From JAZQHR01 sp045540695 (GTDB lineage: Bacteria; Bacillota; Clostridia; UMGS1810): 47,353 nucleotides of DNA. The notes beneath the pieces were generated by a model. That model did no database searches and was not told the origin of the DNA. It saw only the letters and a list, made by a program, of their open reading frames with translations. Position 1 is the first letter of the stretch; each line of letters starts with the position of its first letter. The translations under genes and the position numbers were made by a program. The stretch lies in the NCBI GenBank assembly GCA_045540695.1, contig JAZQHR010000093.1:1-47353 (forward strand), read 5' to 3'. This document shows, in pieces, positions 40,978-47,353 of this stretch.

Positions 40978-43335
40978 ATGGGAAAAATACAAACAGAAAC
41001 GTTCACCACGCTTTTTCGAACGTTTGCCGTAAGGGAGGTCAAGGACAAAAAATACTACCTTGAACGGATAATACCTGCCATATTGGGATTTGGTCTGTCG
41101 TGTGCCAATGTGCTTTTGAATATGACACCGTTCGGACTGTCATTTTATACATATTCGTTTAATTCAAAAACATGGATGTACAATTTTGCAGCGGTTATAC
41201 TGGGAAGCCTTATTACACTAAGGGATATAAGCGTATTAAAATATATATTTTCACTGGCGGTATACACCGTGATATTTGCCGTGTTTAAGCCAAAACGAAC
41301 CTATGTTAAAGCCATAGTAATGTCAGGACTTCTGCTTTTGTCAGGTCTTGTGTTTAATGTGGTGCAAGGCTTTTGGATATATGACTTTATAATGTCGTTT
41401 TGCGAATGTGCACTGTGTTTTTTAGGTACGTTTATAATGGAAAAAGGTCTGCCGCTCATAAAAAACTACAAGACGCGAAAGTATATGTCGGTAGATGAGA
41501 TAATAAGCATAACTGTGGTAATGGCAATAATCGTAATAAGCCTCAGCCGTATACCGCCGATAGGGAACATAAAGCTAAGTCAGGTGCTGAGCATTCTTAT
41601 GATACTTCTTATAAATAACGGCAGTACTATAGGTGCAGGTGCAGCTGTAGGCATAACGGTGGGATTTATAAACAGCATCGGTGCGTACAATCCAAGTGCC
41701 ATTATGGGTACATACGGCTTTTCAGGACTTGTGTCAGGACTTTTCTCAAGGTATGGAAAAACGGGAATATGCCTTTCATTTCTGCTTACAAACGCAGTGG
41801 TTACGGTGATTTTAAACGGCTCTACCGAGGTGCTTATAAGCGTGTATGAGATACTTTTGGCATCGGTGATTTTTTTCATACTCCCCGACAGTGTAACGGG
41901 GGTATTTTCCGACTTTATAAAACGTGCATCCTACGCCGATGCCGAGATTGAGTCTACCAAGGAAAAAGTGGCAGATACTGTTTGCACACGTTTAAACTCC
42001 CTTTCAAAATCACTTATGTGTCTGTCAGACGCATACGTTTCACGCGGTAAAGAGCAGGGGTATATAGACAAAAAGGATATAGTAGGTCTGTTTAACCTCG
42101 CGGCAAAGAGGGTTTGCAGCACGTGTGGCATGCGTTACAAATGCTGGGAAAAGGACTTTGCGAGGAATTATTCACACATGTTCACCATGCTCGATATAGC
42201 CGATGACACATCTGGTTACATCACCGAGGTGGATTTACCGAAGGATTTCAAGGACAGGTGTATGAAGCCAAACGATTTTATATATTCCTTCAACAGTATG
42301 CTCGACACCTACAACACGGGCAAAATGTGGGCAGAAAAGGTGATGGAAAATAAAATTCTCGCTTCCGAACAGCTTACAAGCATATCGGGCATACTTGGCA
42401 CGCTGTCTGAGGATATCCGATTTGCAATGGATATTGACCTGGAAAACAAGCTCAAGGTGGAGTTGGATAAGAAAAATATAAAAATGCTGTCGGCAATAGC
42501 AAAAAATACCGGTGGAAATGAGATAGTAGTGGAAATAAAGATGCTTACATCAAAATACAACGATGATATATGCTTTGACATAGTGCCGGTGGTATCGGAG
42601 ATAGTTGGATTTAGCGTAAGGCTAAAAGACAAGATAGAGGAAGAAAAGGTAGTAACACTTATATACGGAAGGGCAGAAAGCTTTGTAGTGGTAAGCGGAT
42701 ATTCATCCTGTACAAAAACAGGCGAAAAAATATCCGGCGACTGTCATACCGAGCTTAAGCTAAAGGACGGAAGGTGCGTGCTTGCCATAAGCGACGGTAT
42801 GGGAAGCGGTGACGATGCGGCAGTGGAAAGCAGTATGACTATATCGCTGCTGGAAAACTTCCTTGAATCAGGATTTGATACCGAAACCACCATAAAGCTT
42901 ATAAATTCATCACTGATAATAAAAGCAAACAAAGAAACCTTCTCCACTGTGGATATATGCAACATTAACCTCATAAACGGAAACGCGCAGTTTATAAAGA
43001 TAGGAGCAGCATCTACATTTATAAAAAACAAAAAGGGGGTAAAAAAGATTGATTCCACATCCCTCCCTATAGGCATACTAAAAAATGTCGATGCGGAAAT
43101 ATCACGCTTTGACATAGCCGACGGCGATATTATAGTAATGATGTCAGACGGCGTTACAAACTGTTATAAAGGTGATTCGAAGGATGCGTGGATATATGAA
43201 GAAATGATAAAAATAAACACAAAAGACCCGCAGATAATAGCTGACAATATGATAAAAAAGGCAAAATCACTGTCGGGAAGCACTATAAAGGACGATATGA
43301 CAGTACTCGCGGCAGTGGTAAAGCAACGGGTATAA
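40978..43335 (+). CDS. spoIIE: Stage II sporulation protein E (serine phosphatase)
   Basis: SpoIIE dephosphorylates SpoIIAA to release sigma-F in the forespore and also joins the polar division septum. The 785-residue protein has about ten N-terminal membrane helices (about 30-315) and a regulatory middle with the conserved cysteine motif CSTCGMRYKCWEKDF (about 379-393). A C-terminal PP2C-type phosphatase (about 565-785) has AISDGMGSGDDA and MMSDGVTN metal-site motifs. The length fits. The ATG follows AAAGGAGG. The promoter and leader are described above. Confidence 0.95.
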   Translation: MGKIQTETFTTLFRTFAVREVKDKKYYLERIIPAILGFGLSCANVLLNMTPFGLSFYTYSFNSKTWMYNFAAVILGSLITLRDISVLKYIFSLAVYTVIFAVFKPKRTYVKAIVMSGLLLLSGLVFNVVQGFWIYDFIMSFCECALCFLGTFIMEKGLPLIKNYKTRKYMSVDEIISITVVMAIIVISLSRIPPIGNIKLSQVLSILMILLINNGSTIGAGAAVGITVGFINSIGAYNPSAIMGTYGFSGLVSGLFSRYGKTGICLSFLLTNAVVTVILNGSTEVLISVYEILLASVIFFILPDSVTGVFSDFIKRASYADAEIESTKEKVADTVCTRLNSLSKSLMCLSDAYVSRGKEQGYIDKKDIVGLFNLAAKRVCSTCGMRYKCWEKDFARNYSHMFTMLDIADDTSGYITEVDLPKDFKDRCMKPNDFIYSFNSMLDTYNTGKMWAEKVMENKILASEQLTSISGILGTLSEDIRFAMDIDLENKLKVELDKKNIKMLSAIAKNTGGNEIVVEIKMLTSKYNDDICFDIVPVVSEIVGFSVRLKDKIEEEKVVTLIYGRAESFVVVSGYSSCTKTGEKISGDCHTELKLKDGRCVLAISDGMGSGDDAAVESSMTISLLENFLESGFDTETTIKLINSSLIIKANKETFSTVDICNINLINGNAQFIKIGAASTFIKNKKGVKKIDSTSLPIGILKNVDAEISRFDIADGDIIVMMSDGVTNCYKGDSKDAWIYEEMIKINTKDPQIIADNMIKKAKSLSGSTIKDDMTVLAAVVKQRV

Positions 43336-43389
43336 TTGGAAAATTTACGGAGATACTATAAACGATAAATCATACGGAGGGACGGAAAA

Positions 43390-43650
43390 ATGGAAAAAAC
43401 CACATTTGTAAAAATAAAGGCAAAATCATCGTTTATAGATAAGCTACGAAATACTATTACGGGAAAACCTCCTTGTTGTAAGGGGATAGTGGAGCAGGCG
43501 GAGGAGATAGTGGAGGAATACATCTTAAACTGTCGCCTTCAGGGCATAACGCTTTATAAAAAAAGCAAAAAAACGGGAGGCAAAAAAGCGGTCATTGCAA
43601 TAGTGTCAATCATCGCCGTTGCAACAATCACATATTTAATATTTGTATAA
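43390..43650 (+). CDS. Small C-tail-anchored protein downstream of spoIIE
   Basis: The function is not recognised. The 86-residue protein has a basic N-terminal soluble part with an acidic helix (IVEQAEEIVEEYILNCRLQG, about 29-48), a lysine-rich linker and one C-terminal transmembrane helix (about 66-86). A GGAGGGACGG site precedes the ATG. It lies 54 bp after spoIIE and ahead of a strong terminator, so it is probably expressed with spoIIE during sporulation. Confidence 0.7.
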   Translation: MEKTTFVKIKAKSSFIDKLRNTITGKPPCCKGIVEQAEEIVEEYILNCRLQGITLYKKSKKTGGKKAVIAIVSIIAVATITYLIFV

Positions 43651-43683
43651 ATCCTTCCTTGGTTTTAGAAAAGGGGAAAAACG

Positions 43684-43718
43684 AAAAAGATTGCAGATAA
43701 GCATCTGCAATCTTTTTT
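43684..43718 (+). terminator. Terminator of the spoIIE unit
   Basis: AAAAAGATTGCAGAT pairs perfectly with ATCTGCAATCTTTTT around an AAGC loop and ends in TTTTTT. Confidence 0.93.
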
Positions 43719-43732
43719 GTATGTATTAAACG

Positions 43733-43748
43733 TGTTACACGTGGAACA
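43733..43748. promoter_or_regulatory. parS: parS site
   Basis: TGTTACACGTGGAACA matches TGTTnCACGTGnAACA at every defined position. It is intergenic, between spoIIE and spo0A, and is the best ParB loading site in the window. Confidence 0.88.
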
Positions 43749-43779
43749 GAAATATAAAAAGTTAATATTGCTACTTCGC

Positions 43780-43910
43780 ATCGGAACGTCCTAAAGGCCG
43801 TTCCCTACAGTGCACAAACATAGCCTTCCCTGTGTAAGGGAAGGTGGCACACGAAGTGTGACGGAAGGGTTGTTTGACAATCCCTCAGTCGCTTTGTGAC
43901 AGCCTTCAGC
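43780..43910. repeat. Hairpin-rich intergenic repeats
   Basis: CGGAACG...CGTTCC-type and CCTTCCCTgtgtaAGGGAAGG hairpins are followed by CACACgaaGTGTG. The first resembles half of the 53-bp element at 9745-9797. Such elements are scattered in many clostridial genomes; no coding potential was seen. Confidence 0.5.
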
Positions 43911-43992
43911 TCAGGTCACAATTATAAATTGACCCCCGCTTTAGCTAAAATGTGCTAAGGTTGTACGTATTTTTTTAATGCACCGTCTTCGT

Positions 43993-44020
43993 GTCGGAAC
44001 GGATAAATCCGTTCCCTACA
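43993..44020. repeat. Second copy of the 28-bp palindromic repeat
   Basis: This stretch is identical to 9770-9797 (CGGAACGGATAAATCCGTTCC core ending in CTACA). The left half of the 53-bp element is missing here. Confidence 0.75.
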
Positions 44021-44076
44021 AATGGGATGTTTACACGCTGTATATGTTTATTGAGATAGCCTCTTTTAATTGATTA

Positions 44077-44319
44077 TTATTTTATTTCCTGTTCTAAATC
44101 ATCAAAATCTTTTGTCGAGAAAAATTCTCCCAGTGTTATTTCCAATCCATCACAAAATTTCTTGATAGTTCTAATAGAAACATCTCTGCGTGATTTATCC
44201 ATCATACTATATGCAGTTGATGGCGTTACGCCCGATATATTTGCAAGCTCATTTATTCGTATATTTCTTTCTTCGCAAAGTTCATTAAATCTTTTTACTA
44301 TTACATCTTTTACATCCAT
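44077..44319 (-). CDS. XRE-family helix-turn-helix regulator
   Basis: The 80-residue protein is essentially one Cro/C1-type helix-turn-helix (about 10-65; RNIRINELANISGVTPSTAYSMM and FCDGLEITLGEFF). There is no sensor domain. ATG 44319 is chosen because GAGGTG lies upstream; a GTG at 44334 falls inside that site. The palindromes at 44363-44382 in its leader region are probable autoregulatory operators. It is divergent from spo0A. Small proteins of this type occur both as stand-alone regulators and in phage or toxin-antitoxin contexts; no partner gene is present here. Confidence 0.88.
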   Translation of the reverse strand: MDVKDVIVKRFNELCEERNIRINELANISGVTPSTAYSMMDKSRRDVSIRTIKKFCDGLEITLGEFFSTKDFDDLEQEIK

Positions 44320-44362
44320 TATAAAACACCTCACAAATTTATTCTAAAATGAATTACATTTT

Positions 44363-44382
44363 TGCGTATACGCACTTGCGTA
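44363..44382. promoter_or_regulatory. Overlapping palindromic operators (probable XRE sites)
   Basis: TGCGTATACGCA (44363-44374) is a perfect 12-bp palindrome. It overlaps TACGCActTGCGTA (44369-44382), whose 6-bp arms are perfect. They lie about 45 bp upstream of the XRE start and overlap the -35 of the plus-strand promoter at 44376-44404, so one regulator could control both directions. Confidence 0.68.
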
Positions 44383-44404
44383 TTTTAAAAATATATGTTA
44401 TAAT
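44376..44404 (+). promoter_or_regulatory. Plus-strand promoter upstream of spo0A (distal)
   Basis: TTGCGT (44376-44381) and TATAAT (44399-44404) are spaced by 17 bp. Transcription would start near 44411 and meet a terminator about 15 nt later. Confidence 0.62.
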
Positions 44405-44425
44405 TATAATAGAAAAATCACCTTT

Positions 44426-44456
44426 AGCGGACAAATATGAATTTGTCCGCTTTTTG
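44426..44456 (+). terminator. Terminator in the XRE-spo0A intergenic region
   Basis: AGCGGACAAAT pairs perfectly over 11 bp with ATTTGTCCGCT around ATGA and is followed by TTTT. No gene lies between the distal promoter and this terminator, so it would make a transcript of about 45 nt or attenuate read-through to spo0A. Confidence 0.82.
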
Positions 44457-44457
44457 T

Positions 44458-44523
44458 GTCCAAGAAACTTGGATTTTGGACTTTTGGGAAATAATTCTTG
44501 GACATTTGGACAAAAAGTCCAAG
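44458..44523. repeat. Cluster of CTTGGAC / GTCCAAG heptamers
   Basis: Six full or near copies of the heptamer occur in 66 bp in both orientations: GTCCAAG at 44458, CTTGGAt at 44468, TTGGAC at 44476, CTTGGAC at 44497, TTGGAC at 44506 and GTCCAAG at 44517. They can form hairpins such as CCAAGaaaCTTGG. The cluster may be a multi-site binding region or an RNA structure ahead of spo0A. Confidence 0.6.
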
Positions 44524-44602
44524 TTTAAATTACAGTTTTTGGAATGAGAATTTTTTCTCGATAAATAAAATGGAAGCTTTTGTCGGGTTATAGCGCATAA
44601 TA

Positions 44603-44631
44603 TTGTTATAAAATCGGAATAAAAGTATAAT
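44603..44631 (+). promoter_or_regulatory. Proximal promoter of spo0A
   Basis: TTGTTA (44603-44608) and TATAAT (44626-44631) are spaced by 17 bp. The start would be near 44638, about 40 nt before the GTG. Confidence 0.75.
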
Positions 44632-44676
44632 TATATATAGAGAACGAACTACATAAAGAATTTAGGAGGATTTATC

Positions 44677-45456
44677 GTGAATAATGAAAAAGTAAGAGTT
44701 TTGGTGGTAGATGACAATAAGGATTTTTGCCATATTTTAAAAGATTATCTATCATCGCAAAAGGATATCGAGGTAGTAGGGACCGCTTATGACGGTAAAG
44801 AGGCGTTTGAAATGGTAATAGAAACAAAACCCGACGTGCTTTTAATGGACATAGTAATGCCACAGCTTGACGGTCTGGGCGTGCTTGCCAAGATAAACAA
44901 AGCCACACTTGAGAAAAAGCCAAGCACTATCATATTATCTGCGGTAGCACACGACAGAATAACCGCATCGGCTATATCTCTCGGAGCGAAGTACTACATA
45001 GTAAAGCCGTTTGATTTATCGGTACTTGTAGACAGAATAAGGGAGCTTAAATACAGCTCTGCACTTCCTAAAAACGACTTAATCAATTCGGGCAAGCCAT
45101 TTGACCTTGAAACGAGTGTAACGCAGATAATTCAGCAGATAGGCGTACCTGCACACATAAAAGGTTACCAGTACATCCGCGATGCGATAATGATGGTAAT
45201 AGAGGATATGGACGCTATAAACTCCATAACTAAAATTCTATATCCTACAGTAGCCAAGCACTACAAGACCACGTCATCAAGAGTGGAAAGGGCTATACGC
45301 CACGCAATCGAGGTAGCGTGGGACAGAGGCGACCCCGAAGTGCTAAACTCATTTTTCGGATACACCATACTCAGCAGTAAGGGTAAGCCTACAAATTCTG
45401 AATTTATCGCTATGCTTGCCGATAAGATAAGGCTTGAGCTTAAAACAGCGGTATAA
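44677..45456 (+). CDS. spo0A: Sporulation master response regulator Spo0A
   Basis: Phosphorylated Spo0A starts sporulation and controls transition-state genes through TGTCGAA boxes. The 259-residue protein has an N-terminal receiver domain with the acidic pocket VLVVDDNKDF (about 6-15), phospho-acceptor Asp in VLLMDIVMPQ (about 53-62) and VKPFD (about 109). A C-terminal DNA-binding domain has the family signature HIKGYQYIRDAI, LYPTVAKHYKTTSSRVERAIRHAIEVAW. The start is GTG 44677 with AGGAGG 7 nt upstream. spo0A and spoIVB are usually adjacent; here spoIIE and other genes lie between them. Confidence 0.97.
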   Translation: MNNEKVRVLVVDDNKDFCHILKDYLSSQKDIEVVGTAYDGKEAFEMVIETKPDVLLMDIVMPQLDGLGVLAKINKATLEKKPSTIILSAVAHDRITASAISLGAKYYIVKPFDLSVLVDRIRELKYSSALPKNDLINSGKPFDLETSVTQIIQQIGVPAHIKGYQYIRDAIMMVIEDMDAINSITKILYPTVAKHYKTTSSRVERAIRHAIEVAWDRGDPEVLNSFFGYTILSSKGKPTNSEFIAMLADKIRLELKTAV

Positions 45457-45547
45457 TTCAGAACAAAATAAAAATTGCACCCCAACGGGTTTTTGCAAAA
45501 AACGGGTTTCCTATCGCTCGTTCGCAAAAGCCTGCTTTTATAGAAAT

Positions 45548-45588
45548 AAGCTGTATCAATGAGCATTCATTGATACAGCTTATTTTTT
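45548..45588 (+). terminator. Terminator of spo0A (bidirectional)
   Basis: AAGCTGTATCAATGA pairs perfectly with TCATTGATACAGCTT around GCAT, followed by ATTTTTT. A-rich flanks on the other side suggest it also serves the converging gene at 45587. Confidence 0.92.
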
Positions 45589-47344
45589 AATTAGTCTTAT
45601 TTTCATCAACCAATACAAAGGATTCGTCCGATTGCTGTGATATTGACAATGTAAACCCACTATCTACATCACCGCTTACTTTAATCTCACGAATATATAG
45701 TTCATCGATATAAAGTTCATAAACGCCCTTGTTCCCAAAAATCACCATACCATTTTTCTCTACAGCACTAAATAGTCCTGTTTTGTATTTTGTATTCTCC
45801 GCCAATCGAGAAATGTCACACGAGGTAATAAAATAATATGCACCCGCGACAAATTCGCCCTCCTTTAATGTAACTGTTTTGGGGAATTGCGGATTACCTG
45901 TATACCTAAATTCTCCAGGAATAAGTTTTTTATCCGTAAAATTCACGTTTATGTCGGAAAGCTCAATTTCAAAATACCATTCCGTGTCGCTATCGTTTGA
46001 ACCGGTATCGTATGAAACGCGTATTTTCTCTGCCTTTTTCGGCAACGCTTTGCAAAAGATATCTACCAAATCGTAAGCAGAGATTTGTGTTTCCTTTGCA
46101 GATGTAGAATGATATGAGATTTCCTCACCGTCTTTTGTGTAACCACATATAGTTGTCCATAACTTTTTAGTGTTTTTTATTTCATCAGGTAATGTCCATT
46201 TTAAATCCATATTGTCGTCAAACATTGCTTGAACGTCTATTTTCACATATTCTTTTTCCTGCTTTCCAATGCTTTCTGCAGTAATGTCAAGCATTGGCAA
46301 GCTTGCGTTTGAAGGCTCATATCTGTCAATTTCGCGTATTGAAGTAAGTCCGTAATAATCATAATATGTCCTGGTATTAAACGCTTTGCACAAAAGAGTA
46401 TAAAACTCTTCTCTGGTTATAAAATCATTTAACCTTTCGTTATCGCATTCATCTATAAACCCCATTAACAGCGATACTTTATATACCGTGTCAAAGTTGC
46501 TGTATGCAATTTCACCAGTTTCTTCGTGGCAGAAATTAGTATAGTAAAGCATTCTAAGAGTATATTTCAAAGCATCACTATATGTCAGGTTCCCGCCAAA
46601 GTCGGTTTCCAGTATATCCTTTACCGAAACTATTTCGTAGCTTCCCGAGTAAATGCTCATTAAAGCTTTTTTCAAATCATCATCAATCACACCATCAAGT
46701 GGCTCAAGTTCGTCAATGTTGTACCATTTTTCAAGTGTTTTCTCTGTGATGTACCCGCCACGCACTCTGCTGTACAGATATATAGCTTCTCTGTTTGTTA
46801 TATACGCACTTTCGACTGTATCATCCTTAGACAAAATACCTTTGTCTATCATTTCAGTTAAATGATGGTCCGAGTGATTATATGAAGAAATGCTTATTGC
46901 ATTATATTTTTCATAATAATCCGCATTAAAATCAAACGCCTTACCTACCGCATCAAGCGAGATAAAAGTACGATTGTCAAAAAGTTTTGCAGGATAATCA
47001 ATTGTAATTTTCAGTTGTTCATTCTGTGTGTCTACAACCATAACATCACTATCTATCTCAAAATAAACACTTCTGTCATTAGCTTCGTTATATACTGTAA
47101 CGCCATTTACTTCGCCATCCCATACAACCTTATAGTTAAGAAGAGTATACAACATCCTTAGTGGCATAAGGGTTTTCTGTCCGTATTGCGTGTTACACAT
47201 ATACGGATTGATACCCGAAAAATGCACCATTTCGCCATCCAGCCATACAACAGGAGTATCGGTTTCTTGTGCATTTATACATGCAGGCAATACTAATGAT
47301 AGTGCTATGCAAAATATCAACATTAAACATAATAGTCTTTTCAT
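45587..47344 (-). CDS. Secreted protein with N-terminal PF07833-type domain and SLH-like region
   Basis: The 585-residue protein has a signal peptide (about 1-24). An N-terminal PF07833-type double domain (about 33-155) is more diverged than the others here (TLMPLRMLYTLLNYKVVW, TFISLDAVGKAFDFNADY). The middle (about 160-350) contains S-layer-homology-like units (ITNREAIYLYSRV, LNDFITREEFYTLLCKAF). A C-terminal beta-rich half follows with no recognised domain (about 355-585). It is probably wall-associated. GGTGAT 3 nt before the ATG supports the start. The gene ends at the spo0A terminator, convergent with spo0A. Its promoter lies outside the window. The function is unknown. Confidence 0.75.
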   Translation of the reverse strand: MKRLLCLMLIFCIALSLVLPACINAQETDTPVVWLDGEMVHFSGINPYMCNTQYGQKTLMPLRMLYTLLNYKVVWDGEVNGVTVYNEANDRSVYFEIDSDVMVVDTQNEQLKITIDYPAKLFDNRTFISLDAVGKAFDFNADYYEKYNAISISSYNHSDHHLTEMIDKGILSKDDTVESAYITNREAIYLYSRVRGGYITEKTLEKWYNIDELEPLDGVIDDDLKKALMSIYSGSYEIVSVKDILETDFGGNLTYSDALKYTLRMLYYTNFCHEETGEIAYSNFDTVYKVSLLMGFIDECDNERLNDFITREEFYTLLCKAFNTRTYYDYYGLTSIREIDRYEPSNASLPMLDITAESIGKQEKEYVKIDVQAMFDDNMDLKWTLPDEIKNTKKLWTTICGYTKDGEEISYHSTSAKETQISAYDLVDIFCKALPKKAEKIRVSYDTGSNDSDTEWYFEIELSDINVNFTDKKLIPGEFRYTGNPQFPKTVTLKEGEFVAGAYYFITSCDISRLAENTKYKTGLFSAVEKNGMVIFGNKGVYELYIDELYIREIKVSGDVDSGFTLSISQQSDESFVLVDENKTN

Positions 47345-47353
47345 ATTATCACC

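Larger units (their letters stand above)
43651..44076. other. Intergenic region with terminator, parS and repeats
   Basis: About 425 bp without a gene. It holds the terminator at 43684-43718, a canonical parS at 43733-43748, hairpin repeats at 43780-43910 and a copy of the 28-bp palindromic repeat at 43993-44020. No open frame with a ribosome site was seen. Confidence 0.7.
44320..44676. other. XRE-spo0A intergenic region
   Basis: About 355 bp without a gene. It holds XRE-type palindromes (44363-44382), a plus-strand promoter (44376-44404), a terminator (44426-44456), a cluster of CTTGGAC/GTCCAAG repeats (44458-44523) and the spo0A promoter (44603-44631). A 36-codon ATG frame from 44437 lacks a ribosome site and was not called. 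Confidence 0.65.

Noticed and set aside
44437..44547. 36-codon ORF upstream of spo0A
   Set aside because: The ATG lies in the terminator loop and no ribosome-binding site precedes it.

Overview
This 47 kb window comes from an AT-rich, endospore-forming, probably anaerobic member of the Clostridia. Three things support this: the conserved Firmicute replication-origin gene block (rpmH-rnpA-yidD-yidC-jag-mnmE-mnmG-rsmG-noc-parA-parB), sporulation genes (spoIIE, spoIVB, spo0A, and a polysaccharide deacetylase that may be sporulation-linked), and a 2-hydroxyacyl-CoA dehydratase activase typical of anaerobes. I did not assign a genus. No tRNA, rRNA, CRISPR array, transposase or integrase was seen.

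Layout. 1-2460 (minus strand) is a two-gene aromatic amino acid operon (DAHP synthase, prephenate dehydrogenase). It is preceded by a consensus promoter, a 22-codon Phe/Tyr-rich leader peptide and a terminator/antiterminator, which together form a complete attenuator. 2470-13962 (minus) holds serS, a small membrane protein and the origin block. The block has a parS-like site in front of parA and a perfect-consensus promoter in front of rpmH. dnaA, which normally flanks rpmH, is absent; in its place are a THF riboswitch-controlled folate transporter gene (folT) and mutS2. 17680-23846 (plus) holds a D,D-carboxypeptidase, a large two-gene acyl-CoA dehydratase activase system and a HAD phosphatase. 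23959-26617 is a divergent pair: a GH63-like glycosidase and its probable AraC regulator.

26785-34837 (minus) is the accessory part: a GH26-like secreted glycosidase overlapping a membrane acyltransferase gene, a secreted amidase/leucine-rich/YD-like mosaic protein, and a secreted transglutaminase-like protein. Three of these four proteins, and a fourth secreted protein at 45587-47344, carry the 'copper amine oxidase N-terminal' type (PF07833-like) domain. Degraded copies of the 3' end of spoIVB follow two of the cargo genes, while the intact spoIVB lies at 35021-36265. This points to repeated duplication or insertion at that locus.

36450-47344 holds a polysaccharide deacetylase, two small membrane proteins, rsmE-prmA-DUF523, spoIIE (with a 21-bp-spaced promoter like that of Bacillus spoIIE), a canonical parS site, an XRE regulator with a palindromic operator, a repeat-rich intergenic region and spo0A.

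The most notable non-obvious elements are the Phe/Tyr attenuator (2215-2452), the spoIVB-tail repeats (30059-30300 and 33002-33350), the heptamer-repeat region upstream of spo0A (44363-44523), and the structured spoIIE leader (40890-40955). Domain names come from recognition of motifs in the translated sequences; no database search was run.
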